From positions 1 to 15,043 of the forward strand of contig DBBA01000404.1 of NCBI GenBank assembly GCA_002291955.1: a stretch of 15,043 nt of DNA, read 5' to 3'. How positions within the stretch are numbered: position 1 is the first letter of the stretch; each line of letters begins with the position of its first letter. This stretch comes from Rhodobacteraceae bacterium UBA996. Its GTDB lineage: Bacteria; Pseudomonadota; Alphaproteobacteria; Rhodobacterales; Rhodobacteraceae. A model generated the notes under the pieces. The model ran no database searches. It was not told the origin of the DNA and worked only from the letters and a program-made list of their open reading frames with translations. Below, one piece after another: positions 1-7,220 of this stretch. The position numbers and the translations under genes are program-made.

Positions 1-269
1 GATCTCGCCGGTCGGCCCGAGGTTGCCGCGGGCGGAGCGCCCGAGCGCTGACCTGACGCGGTGGCGCCCGACGCGGGGGGACCGCCGGGCGCCGCCCCTG
101 CGGCCGCACCGTCGTCAGGGGCCGGCTCGATCCCGAGGCGGTCAAGGATCCCGGCGCGTTCGAGCCAGGGCATGGCCGAGGGAACCTGCGTGATCCAGAG
201 CGCCACGGCCGCAGCCACCAGAGCCAGCGAAAGCCCGATCTGCACCAGCCCGGACAGGAGTGCCCGCAT
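1..269 (-). CDS. Membrane-anchored protein, N-terminal fragment (possible periplasmic adaptor), truncated by window edge
   Basis: The first 89 codons of a minus-strand gene run off the left edge. The product starts with a short basic segment (MRALLSGL), then one hydrophobic helix at about residues 9-27, then an extracytoplasmic-looking stretch. From about residue 52 it becomes a Pro/Ala/Gly-rich linker. This is the layout of an inner-membrane-anchored periplasmic protein. HlyD/RND-type efflux adaptors of Rhodobacteraceae often begin this way, but the diagnostic domains lie outside the window, so that identity is a guess. The start at 269 is preferred because AAGGGGA sits 6 nt upstream. In-frame ATGs also exist at 335, 374 and 383 and would add a basic N-terminal extension, but they lack a good ribosome binding site. 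Confidence 0.55.
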   Translation of the reverse strand, partial: MRALLSGLVQIGLSLALVAAAVALWITQVPSAMPWLERAGILDRLGIEPAPDDGAAAGAAPGGPPASGATASGQRSGAPPAATSGRPAR

Positions 270-437
270 CCACCGTCCCCTTCTGTCGCCCACGCGCGCC
301 AAACCGTCCCGCCAGTCCGTCCCAACCGTCCGCATGCCGCGGGTCAGGGCCGGGCGGACAGTGCTCCGCCGCATCCGGAACATAGACCGTTCACGCGCAA
401 GGGGAACCTTTCCGGCGCTGGACCGGATGCCGGGCGT
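270..437. other. Intergenic spacer between glycosyltransferase end and membrane-protein start
   Basis: This 168-bp gap separates the end of the minus-strand glycosyltransferase from the start of the next minus-strand gene. Both genes point left, so the spacer should carry the promoter of the left-hand gene or read-through from the glycosyltransferase. I see no clear hairpin terminator, no RNA gene and no convincing -35/-10 pair. The only readable signal is the AAGGGGA ribosome binding site just before position 269. Confidence 0.4.
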
Positions 438-1394
438 TCACAGATGCGTCACTGCCTGTGGCGCACGGGGTGCGGGGCCGCCGCCACTGGCCTGCCCGAG
501 CATCCAGACCACGCGCAGGGCACGGATCCGCAGGACCACGCCCAGCGCCGCTGCCCGATCCGGCCCGGTCAGCGCCGGGCAGCGCAGCACGCGCCATGCA
601 TCGGGCACGGCGCCCACTGCCACCAGCGGCACGCGCAGGGCCCAGCGCAGGCGCCCGGCCCGGCGCTCGCGGAACAGCGCAAAGCCCTGGTCCGTCACGC
701 GGCGCCACTTCGCGACCAGCGCGGCGTGACTGGCCCGGGTCGGATGCGCGACAACCAGCGCCGGGTCGTGGACGACCGGGAAACCCTTCGCGCGGGCGCG
801 GCGGCACCAGTCCACGTCCTCGGCCACGTCGGGGCGGAACGGGCCGACCGCGTCGAACACGGCCCGCGGCACGACAAGGTTGGCCGTCGCTCCCCAGCCC
901 TTGCGGACCGACCGCGCCTGGTCGAAGGCCAGCGCCGTCTCGAACGCCTGCGCGGCCGAACGCCGGCCGGGCGACCCGTCCGCGGCTTCGTCGAACAGGG
1001 TCACGCACCCGGCCGTGACTCGCGGCACCGCGCCGACGCGTTGCACGAACCCGGGGGCCGGGATGCAGTCGGCATCGACAAAGGCAAGGATCCGGCCGCG
1101 CGCCAGCGAAACACCGCGATTGCGCGCAAGCGCGGCCCCGGCCGGTGCCTGTCGGACCAGCCTCACCCAGCCGGGAATCCGGGGCGCCGGATCGGATCCG
1201 TCATCGATCACGATCACCTCGGCCTCCGGTCCGCACTGGGGCGCAAGGGCCGCCAGGCACAGGGCCAGCCGGCCGGGATCGTTGCGGTGCGGGATCACGA
1301 CCGACAGCAAGATATCGGGACCGGGATCGGGACCCGTTCCGTGGGCGGACCGGCCCCCGGGGTGGCTGCGGGACAGGGCAAGGCTCGCGGACAT
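438..1394 (-). CDS. Family 2 glycosyltransferase (soluble, GT-A fold)
   Basis: A 318-residue protein with a GT-A family 2 glycosyltransferase domain starting near residue 31 (SVVIPHRND). The nucleotide-sugar-binding acidic pair is VIVIDDGSD (D64, D65), the metal-binding DxD is FVDADC (D107-D109), and a likely catalytic-base motif is AEDVDWCRR (E192, D193). No transmembrane helix is evident, so it is probably cytoplasmic or peripheral on the membrane. It lies 49 bp downstream of opgG on the same strand and is probably co-transcribed with it. It is far too short and too soluble to be the usual glucan synthase OpgH. The acceptor and sugar donor cannot be read from sequence. The start at 1394 is the only ATG after an in-frame stop, but the best Shine-Dalgarno (GGAGGAG) lies unusually far upstream of it, about 17 nt. 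Confidence 0.9.
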   Translation of the reverse strand: MSASLALSRSHPGGRSAHGTGPDPGPDILLSVVIPHRNDPGRLALCLAALAPQCGPEAEVIVIDDGSDPAPRIPGWVRLVRQAPAGAALARNRGVSLARGRILAFVDADCIPAPGFVQRVGAVPRVTAGCVTLFDEAADGSPGRRSAAQAFETALAFDQARSVRKGWGATANLVVPRAVFDAVGPFRPDVAEDVDWCRRARAKGFPVVHDPALVVAHPTRASHAALVAKWRRVTDQGFALFRERRAGRLRWALRVPLVAVGAVPDAWRVLRCPALTGPDRAAALGVVLRIRALRVVWMLGQASGGGPAPRAPQAVTHL

Positions 1395-1443
1395 GCCGCG
1401 ACCAATGCGCTCCTCCGGTTGCGACCGGGTTAACCGCCGCGGA

Positions 1444-3078
1444 TCAGGCGTTGATCCACTGGTTCGCCCAGACCTCGGTCAGGCGACGACCGTATCCCGC
1501 CACATGCGCCAGCATCTCGACCACCGCGCCGGGTTCCGTCCGCACGTCCAGAATCATCCGCCAGACCCCGGCCTCGGGCACCGCATCGAGCGTCGCGAAC
1601 ACCAGTTCGCCGCCGGTCACGGTCACCACCGGCACCACCTCGGCCACACCGCCCTCGGGCGCGACGGCCGCCTGCGCGGGCAGCGCCGCCAGCGGCCCGC
1701 CGGCAAAGTCGATCACGAACTTGCGCTTGTTCTCGGGCGCATCCACGCCCGACACGCCGCCCGCCCCGGCCCGGCTGGTCACCACATGGGCATAGCGCCC
1801 GTCCGCACCCGGCGGCAGCATCCCCCAGACCAGCCGCCAGGACGCCTCGACCATCTCGCCCGGCACGGGCGGCGTCGCGGGCACCCAGGCCACCACGATG
1901 TTGTCATAGGCCTCCAGATCCGCCGGGATCTCGGTCAGCTTGACCGCCCCCGCGCCCCAGTCGCCGATGGGTTCCACCCGCAAGGACGGGCGCAGGTCGT
2001 ACCGCGCCTCAATGTCCTGATACTCGTCGAAGCCGCGGGTCCGCTGCTCCAGCGCGAAGGACCGGATCGAGGGTTCGGTGAAGTAGCTCGTCGCCAGGCG
2101 CACCGGGTTGTTCAGGGGCCGCCAGATGCGCGTGCCGTCCGCCGTCTCGATCGACAGCCCTTCGCTGTCGTGGACCGCCGGGCGGTGATCGTCGAAGGCC
2201 GAGCGGTTCAGCCCGGCGAACAGGAACATGGACGTCAGCGGCGCAAGCCCCACCTCCTTCGATCCATCGCGGAAGAACAGCCGCGCGGTGATGTCCATCA
2301 CCGTGTCGCGCCCCGGGATCACGACCATCCGGTAGGCGCCCGCCACAGACGGACTGTCGAGCATCGCATGCACCACCACGCGGTCGGCCCCGGGCGCGGG
2401 GCGTTCCAGCCAGAACTCGGTGAAGCGCGGGAACTCCTCGGGCTGCGCGGCTGCGGTATCGAGCGCGAGACCCCGCGCCGACAGACCGTAGCGGGTGCCC
2501 TGCCCCAGTGCGCGGAAGTAGCTCGCCCCCAGGAACGACACCACCTCGTCCATGATGTCGGGGCGGTTCAGGGCAAAATGCAGGCGGAACCCGGCCTCGC
2601 CCGGCAGCATCGCATCGGCGGGCACGCGGGTGGCCAGATCGCCCGAATAGATGAAGTCCGCGGTCGAGAACGCCATCGGCACCGCCACGCCGTCGGCGAC
2701 CTCGTGCAGCACGACCGGCGCGCCGAACAGCCAGCCGGTGTGGAAGGCATGCAGGTGGAACCGGGCATCCTCGCCCTGCCAGCGGGCACGCTCGGGGTCG
2801 AAGCGGATCAGGCGGTAGTCGTCATAGTCCAGATCGCCCAGGAACCCCTCGGGCTTCGTCCCCTCGACAAAGGGCGCAGCGGCGCGGGCGCGGGCCATCT
2901 CGGTCAGGATGTCGAACGAGAACGGCTGCGGGACAGCAGGCGGTGCCGCGGGCGCCTCGGCGGTCTGCGCCAGCGCCTGCGGCGCGGCGACGGCCAGCGC
3001 GACCCCCGCCGCCCCGGCCCGCAGCAGGGCCCGGCGCGACAGGAACGGAACGGCGGAAACGGACGAGGCGGTGTGCAT
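1444..3078 (-). CDS. opgG: Periplasmic glucan biosynthesis protein OpgG/MdoG
   Basis: A 544-residue protein of the MdoG/OpgG family. These periplasmic proteins are needed to make osmoregulated periplasmic glucans, the oligoglucosides that accumulate under low osmolarity. Residues 1-37 form a Tat-type signal peptide: twin arginines at R15-R16 in SRRALLRAG, a hydrophobic core, and a likely cleavage after ALA at 37. The mature part begins with the family-typical PFSFDILTEMARARAAAPF and contains the DYDDYRLIRF block and a DGTRIWRPLNNP block. Length fits the family. The start at 3078 has an AGGA ribosome binding site 7 nt upstream. The partner synthase OpgH is not adjacent in this window; a short glycosyltransferase follows instead. 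OpgD is a close paralogue and cannot be excluded by eye. Confidence 0.93.
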   Translation of the reverse strand: MHTASSVSAVPFLSRRALLRAGAAGVALAVAAPQALAQTAEAPAAPPAVPQPFSFDILTEMARARAAAPFVEGTKPEGFLGDLDYDDYRLIRFDPERARWQGEDARFHLHAFHTGWLFGAPVVLHEVADGVAVPMAFSTADFIYSGDLATRVPADAMLPGEAGFRLHFALNRPDIMDEVVSFLGASYFRALGQGTRYGLSARGLALDTAAAQPEEFPRFTEFWLERPAPGADRVVVHAMLDSPSVAGAYRMVVIPGRDTVMDITARLFFRDGSKEVGLAPLTSMFLFAGLNRSAFDDHRPAVHDSEGLSIETADGTRIWRPLNNPVRLATSYFTEPSIRSFALEQRTRGFDEYQDIEARYDLRPSLRVEPIGDWGAGAVKLTEIPADLEAYDNIVVAWVPATPPVPGEMVEASWRLVWGMLPPGADGRYAHVVTSRAGAGGVSGVDAPENKRKFVIDFAGGPLAALPAQAAVAPEGGVAEVVPVVTVTGGELVFATLDAVPEAGVWRMILDVRTEPGAVVEMLAHVAGYGRRLTEVWANQWINA

Positions 3079-3255
3079 GGCAAAATCCTGACAGGGCGGC
3101 GAGGTCCCGCACGGCGCGTCAGGTGGCGCGGAAGCCTGCCGTCCGCAAGGGGGGCGGCACCCGGGGCCCGCGTTTTCCGGCAAAGGCCCGCCGGTCCTCT
3201 GGCCGGAGGGGGGCGGGCGCCTAGGCTTCGGGCGCTCCCGCCAAAGGACCTGCCG
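3079..3255. promoter_or_regulatory. Divergent intergenic region between opgG and the EEP-family hydrolase
   Basis: This 177-bp region lies between two divergently transcribed genes and must hold both promoters. Ribosome binding sites are visible at each end: AGGA before opgG on the minus strand and AAGGA at 3244-3248 before the hydrolase. The rest is very GC-rich with short self-complementary tracts, for example CCGGC/GCCGG around 3177-3194. I see no recognisable sigma-70 promoter or operator. Confidence 0.45.
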
Positions 3256-3993
3256 ATGCCCCCACGCGCCCCGGATGCCGACACCGCCCCCGACACCGCA
3301 CTGATATGCGCCACGTGGAACATTCACCGCGGCCGTGGGGCCGACGGCCGGATCGACCCCGACCGGATCGCCCGGGCGATCATGTCCGAGGTCTGCGCTC
3401 CCGGCCCGGACGGCCGCCGCCCCGACATCCTCGCGTTGCAGGAGGCTGACGGCGAACAGCCCCCCTTCGCGGGCTTCCTGCCCATGGACCGGATCGAGGC
3501 CGGGACCGGGCTGGTCCATGCCCAGCCACCCCCCCTGCGCTGGGGTGCGGCCAGCCACGGGTTCCACGGCAACATCCTGATGCTCGCCCCGCATCTGCGG
3601 GTCACCGACGGCGCGGTGGTGGACCTGCCCGGCCACTACCCGCGCGGCGCCGTGGTGCTGGACCTGTCCACCCCCGCGGGACCGCTCCGCGCGATCACCC
3701 TGCACCTGTCGCTGTCCCAACCCCTGCGCATCGTCCAGATGCGCACGCTCGCCCAGCACCTCGACCGGCGGCGCCCGCTGCCGCTCCTGATCCTGGGTGA
3801 CCTGAACGAATGGCGCCCCTGGGGCGGCCTCGCCCGGGCCACCTTCCCGGCCCGCGCACCGCTCCTGCCGCTCGACCGCATCCTGGCCGACCGCAGCGGC
3901 AGCCTGACCGACGTCCGCACCCTGAACGGCCCGCTTGCCCGCAGCGCCTCGGACCACCGCCCGCTCCGCGCCACGCTCACGCGGCCCGCCTGA
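3256..3993 (+). CDS. Endonuclease/exonuclease/phosphatase (EEP) family hydrolase
   Basis: A 245-residue metal-dependent phosphoesterase of the EEP (DNase I-like) fold. The ordered catalytic motifs are all present: ATWNIHRG (N22), LALQEAD (E63, metal ligand), a histidine in ITLHLSLSQ, GDLNEW (D182, N184) and the C-terminal SDHRPL (D233, H234). No signal peptide or membrane helix is seen, so it should act in the cytoplasm or at the membrane surface. Members of this fold cleave DNA, phospholipid head groups, phosphoinositides or other phosphodiesters, and the substrate cannot be chosen from sequence alone. The start at 3256 has AAGGA 7 nt upstream. The gene is divergent from opgG and convergent with the cytochrome b561 gene. 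A hairpin repeat begins directly after its stop codon. Confidence 0.9.
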   Translation: MPPRAPDADTAPDTALICATWNIHRGRGADGRIDPDRIARAIMSEVCAPGPDGRRPDILALQEADGEQPPFAGFLPMDRIEAGTGLVHAQPPPLRWGAASHGFHGNILMLAPHLRVTDGAVVDLPGHYPRGAVVLDLSTPAGPLRAITLHLSLSQPLRIVQMRTLAQHLDRRRPLPLLILGDLNEWRPWGGLARATFPARAPLLPLDRILADRSGSLTDVRTLNGPLARSASDHRPLRATLTRPA

Positions 3994-4100
3994 CCCTTCA
4001 TCCTGTCCCAAATATCCCCGCCGGAGGCAAAGCCGAGCCGACCGGCCCCCGGCCGGCGGCGAGACGAAAGGCGTCGCGGGCGGGCACCGCCCGCGTCCGC
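3994..4100 (+). repeat. Dispersed hairpin repeat, copy 1 (paired with 9225-9330)
   Basis: This 107-bp element begins at the base after the hydrolase stop codon and matches 9225-9330 in the same orientation at roughly 80% identity by eye. Shared blocks include TATCCCCGCCGG, GACCGGCC, GAAAGGCGTCGCGGG and CCCGCGTCCGC. It holds two hairpins. The first is CCGGCC/GGCCGG with a CCC loop (4042-4056), extended by GCCG/CGGC across a bulged A. The second is a perfect 9-bp stem, CGCGGGCGG/CCGCCCGCG, with a GCA loop (4075-4095). It sits between convergent genes, so it may stop transcription from either side, although there is no T-tract. Confidence 0.8.
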
Positions 4101-4112
4101 TGGACCCCAGGC

Positions 4113-4658
4113 TCACGCGCGACCGGGCCACATCCGGCTGAACACCCCGTCCCGCTTCACGATCCCGTGGAACGCGGCCGCGCCCACATGCATCAGGATC
4201 AGAAGGACCAGCGGGAACCGCGCCCAGAAGTGGATCGCCTTGGCGGTATTCGCCAGGGCATCCGACCGTGGCACCAGCGGCGGCACCCCCATCGCGTCCA
4301 GCGCCTCGATCGGGAACCCGCCCGCGCGCACGCGGACATAGCCCGACACCGCCATCACCAGGAGAAGCCCGTACATCCCCCAGTGCGTCAGCCCGGCGAT
4401 CCGCACCTGTCCCGGCGACAGGCTGGCGGGCAGGGGCGGCGGCGGATGCGCCGCGCGGTACAGAAGCCGCGCCACCACCAGCACGAGGATCACCACGCCG
4501 ATGTTCTTGTGCCAGATGAACAGGCTGTTCTGCAGCGGGCGCGACAGCCCTTCCTGCACCATGATGACCCCGGCGGGAATCGTCGAGACCACGAACAGCA
4601 CCGTCAGCCAGTGCATCAGCCGCGCCGGCGCGCGATAGGCTTCGACCCGTGGCGCCAT
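4113..4658 (-). CDS. Cytochrome b561 family membrane protein
   Basis: A 181-residue integral membrane protein of the bacterial cytochrome b561 type, a di-heme quinol-linked electron carrier of the inner membrane. Four transmembrane helices are apparent, near residues 14-33, 50-67, 92-108 and 145-163. Candidate heme-ligand histidines sit in or next to them: H16 (RLMHW), H50 (IWHK), H92 (THWG) and H157 (LMHVG), with H164 nearby. The N-terminus (YRAPARLMHWLTV) is typical of the family. The start at 4658 is chosen over the longer open frame because AGGGGAG lies 7 nt upstream and homologous proteins begin just before the Y-x5-LMHW block. In some relatives such proteins act in superoxide or redox defence at the quinone pool. 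Its role here is not shown by context; it is divergent from the envelope operon and convergent with the EEP hydrolase. Confidence 0.92.
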   Translation of the reverse strand: MAPRVEAYRAPARLMHWLTVLFVVSTIPAGVIMVQEGLSRPLQNSLFIWHKNIGVVILVLVVARLLYRAAHPPPPLPASLSPGQVRIAGLTHWGMYGLLLVMAVSGYVRVRAGGFPIEALDAMGVPPLVPRSDALANTAKAIHFWARFPLVLLILMHVGAAAFHGIVKRDGVFSRMWPGRA

Positions 4659-4765
4659 GGCGCATCTCCCCTGCGAACCCGTGCGCTCAGCTTGCCGCCC
4701 CGCCGCCCGCCGCACAAGCACGGTGTTCCCACGCAGGCGTGTGCCTATACGGGCGGCCGCGATCT

Positions 4766-4785
4766 TGACTGTTTCGTGACAGTCA
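4766..4785. promoter_or_regulatory. Perfect inverted repeat in divergent promoter region (candidate operator)
   Basis: TGACTGT and its exact reverse complement ACAGTCA are separated by the 6-nt spacer TTCGTG. The element lies in the 140-bp divergent region between the cytochrome b561 start (4658) and the four-gene operon start (4799), ending 13 nt before the latter. A TTGACT hexamer resembling a -35 box overlaps its left arm (4765-4770), but no good -10 follows at the right distance. It is locally less GC-rich than its surroundings. It could be an operator or an RNA hairpin near the ribosome-binding region. The proteins binding it are unknown. Confidence 0.4.
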
Positions 4786-4798
4786 TACGTCATGGCGC

Positions 4799-5581
4799 AT
4801 GGTCCACGCGCCGTTCACCGCATCAGACACCCCCCGCACCGCGCCGCATCGCGCGACTGCGGCGCGTTCCCTTGCGCTGGCGGCGCTGCCGCTGGTCGGG
4901 CTGACGGTGGCGCTCGCCCTCGCCCTTGCCGAGCGGACCGGCGCAGGAGCCCTGCCCGTCGTCGCCGCCGCGACCCTGTTCGCGCTCGGCACGGTCGTCG
5001 CGCTCGCAAGCATCGCGCGCCATCATCCGCACGCGCGGCTTGGCCCGGCGAACGTGGTCACGCTCGCCCGCCTCGGCATGGCCGCGGCCCTGACCGTGCC
5101 GCTGGCGCAGGCCGCCGCCCTGCCCGGCGACCCCGCCACCGCCTGGGTGGTCCTTGCCCTTGCCGTCCTCGCCCTGTCGCTTGACGGCGTGGACGGCTGG
5201 CTTGCCCGCCGTACCGGCCTCGCCTCGGCGTTCGGCGCCCGCTTCGACATGGAGGTGGACGCGGTCCTGTCCGCGCTCCTTGCCCTGATCGTCTGGCAAT
5301 CCGGCGCCGCAGGCCCCTGGGTGCTGGCCCTCGGCTTCACCCGCTATGCCTTCGTCGCGGCCTGCGCCGTCCGGCCCTGGCTCGACGCCCCCTTGCCACC
5401 AAGCCGCGCGCGCAAGGCCGTCTGCGTGTTGCAGATCGCGGCGCTCATCGCCTGCCTTGCCCCCGCGCTGCCGGTCAGCGTGACGACCCCCCTTGCCGCC
5501 GTGGCGACGGCGGCGCTGGCGTGGTCCTTCGGGCGGGATATCCTGTGGCTCTGGCACCACCGCGCCAGCCGGACCGCCTGA
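4799..5581 (+). CDS. CDP-alcohol phosphatidyltransferase family protein
   Basis: A 260-residue polytopic membrane enzyme carrying the complete CDP-alcohol phosphotransferase signature D-x2-DG-x2-AR-x8-G-x3-D-x3-D. The residues are D129, D132, G133, A136, R137, G146, D150 and D154 (DGVDGWLARR through FDMEVDA). Enzymes of this class swap CMP on a CDP-linked alcohol for a second alcohol, making phospholipids such as PG-phosphate, phosphatidylserine or phosphatidylinositol-type lipids. The acceptor here is not readable. Hydrophobic helices flank the motif on both sides, giving about six membrane spans. It is the first gene of a tight operon, with the next start 4 nt after its stop. No Shine-Dalgarno precedes the ATG, and an out-of-frame ATG lies 7 nt upstream, so the exact start is uncertain. 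It need not be the housekeeping pgsA, as the neighbours suggest a specialised lipid. Confidence 0.88.
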   Translation: MVHAPFTASDTPRTAPHRATAARSLALAALPLVGLTVALALALAERTGAGALPVVAAATLFALGTVVALASIARHHPHARLGPANVVTLARLGMAAALTVPLAQAAALPGDPATAWVVLALAVLALSLDGVDGWLARRTGLASAFGARFDMEVDAVLSALLALIVWQSGAAGPWVLALGFTRYAFVAACAVRPWLDAPLPPSRARKAVCVLQIAALIACLAPALPVSVTTPLAAVATAALAWSFGRDILWLWHHRASRTA

Positions 5582-5585
5582 CCCC

Positions 5586-7220
5586 ATGCGCACCCTGCCC
5601 ACGCCCCTCCGCCTGACCCTGGCGGCCCTGCCGATCTGGCTCGCGCTGATCGTGCCGAACCACCCGGGCGCGATGACCTGGGGCGCGTTCCGGATGTTCC
5701 CGCTGGAGCTGCCCGCGATCCTGCTGGCGCTTTCCGCCCTGCCCCGGGGGGCCGCGATCACGACGGCAATCCGCGCGACGCTGACGGCGCTTCTTGTCAC
5801 GTCGGTCCTGTGGCGCGCGGCCGACGCCGCCACCCACACGGCCTTTGCCCGCGGCTTCAACCCGCTCATCGACCTGCACCTGATCGACGCAGGCCTCCGC
5901 CTTGCCACCGGGTCCATCGGCGCGCTCGCCACCGCTGCCGCCGCGCTGGCCGCCGTCGCGGCCCTCGCCCTGACCGCCGCCCTCCTCTGGTGGGCGACCG
6001 GCCAATGGACCGGCGCCGCCCCCCCGGGCCTCTGGCGCCGCACGACCGCCACCGCCGCCGCCCTGTCGGCCATGATCGCCGGGGCCGAGATCGGGCAGGC
6101 CATGCGCTTGTACACCCTGCCCGCCTCGCCCCCCGGCGCCGCCTTCGCCACTCGCCACGGGATCGAGCGGGTGGACCTGATCCGCACGACCCGCGCCTCG
6201 CTGGCCGAGTTCCACGCCGCCGCCGCGAACGACCCGCTTGCGGGGATGCCCGGTCTGTTCGCCCGCGCGCACGGCGCCGACATCGTCATCGTCTTCGTCG
6301 AAAGCTACGCACGGCCGAGCATCGACCTGCCGCTCTATGCCGATACCCACATCCCCACGCTGCGCGCCGCCGAACCGGCGCTCACCGCTGCGGGCCTTGC
6401 CGCCACCTCCGGCTGGCTCACCTCGCCCATCTCGGGCGGGCAAAGCTGGCTTGCCCACGGCACGCTGGCCACCGGGCTGACCATCGACGGACAGGGCCGC
6501 TATGGCGCCGCCCTTACCGCCCCCCGCGACACGATCTATGAACTCGGCCGCACCGCGGGCTACCACACGCTCGCCGTGGCCCCCGCCATCGTGCAGGGCT
6601 GGGCCGAGGCCGGGCAGATCGGCTTCGACACCCTCTGGGACGCGGCCGCGCTGGACTACCGCGGGCAGCGCTTCAACTGGGTGACGATGCCCGACCAGTT
6701 CACCCTGGCGCAGATCGACCGGATGCGCCCAGCCCTGACCGACGCGCCGGTGCTGGCACAGGTGGCGCTGATCTCCAGCCACGCGCCCTGGACGCCCGTG
6801 GCGCGGATGATCCCCTGGGACCAGGTCGGCGACGGCACCGCCTTCGACGCCATGGCGGCCGAGGGGCCGACCCCGGCAGAAGCCTGGTCCACCCCCGACC
6901 GGGTGCGCGACCACTACCGCCGCGCGCTCGACTATTCCCTGCAGGCGGTGATGGACTGGGCCGCCCGGCCCCGCGCCCGCCCGACCCTTCTGGTGGTGCT
7001 CGGCGACCATGCCCCCGCGCCTTTTGTCGCCATGACCGACAGCCGCGACGTGCCGGTGCACCTGATCGGCCCGCCCGACCTGATCGCGGCCTTCGCCGAC
7101 TGGGGCTGGACGCTCGGTCTTGTCCCCGCGACCGATGCCCCCGTCTGGCCCATGGCCGCCTTCCGCGACCGCTTCCTGACGGCGCTCGCCGCGGATGATC
7201 GGGCCGAGGTCGCGCCATGA
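5586..7220 (+). CDS. Membrane sulfatase-superfamily phosphotransferase (LTA-synthase/phosphoglycerol-transferase-like)
   Basis: A 544-residue protein. The N-terminal ~180 residues form about five membrane helices, and the rest is an alkaline-phosphatase-fold domain on the periplasmic side. Metal and catalytic motifs are visible: IVFVESYARPS (E239), GGQSWLAHG (S287 at the nucleophile position) and LGDHAPAP (D474, H475). This layout is that of LtaS/OpgB-like enzymes, which move a phosphoglycerol or similar phospho-alcohol head group from a phospholipid onto a glycan or lipid acceptor. Most such enzymes use Thr as nucleophile, so Ser at that place is notable. It follows the phosphatidyltransferase by 4 nt and overlaps the next gene by 4 nt (ATGA). 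I infer that it uses, or is served by, the lipid made by the first gene. Sulfatase or phosphatase activity is an alternative. Confidence 0.82.
   Translation: MRTLPTPLRLTLAALPIWLALIVPNHPGAMTWGAFRMFPLELPAILLALSALPRGAAITTAIRATLTALLVTSVLWRAADAATHTAFARGFNPLIDLHLIDAGLRLATGSIGALATAAAALAAVAALALTAALLWWATGQWTGAAPPGLWRRTTATAAALSAMIAGAEIGQAMRLYTLPASPPGAAFATRHGIERVDLIRTTRASLAEFHAAAANDPLAGMPGLFARAHGADIVIVFVESYARPSIDLPLYADTHIPTLRAAEPALTAAGLAATSGWLTSPISGGQSWLAHGTLATGLTIDGQGRYGAALTAPRDTIYELGRTAGYHTLAVAPAIVQGWAEAGQIGFDTLWDAAALDYRGQRFNWVTMPDQFTLAQIDRMRPALTDAPVLAQVALISSHAPWTPVARMIPWDQVGDGTAFDAMAAEGPTPAEAWSTPDRVRDHYRRALDYSLQAVMDWAARPRARPTLLVVLGDHAPAPFVAMTDSRDVPVHLIGPPDLIAAFADWGWTLGLVPATDAPVWPMAAFRDRFLTALAADDRAEVAP

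Noticed and set aside
880..3993. A 1037-codon plus-strand open frame and a 1073-codon minus-strand open frame (1444-4665) through the opgG/hydrolase region
   Set aside because: Only the ends of these frames correspond to real genes (the hydrolase from 3256, opgG up to 3078). The remainder is Arg/Pro/His/Gly-rich antisense translation typical of high-GC DNA, without family motifs.
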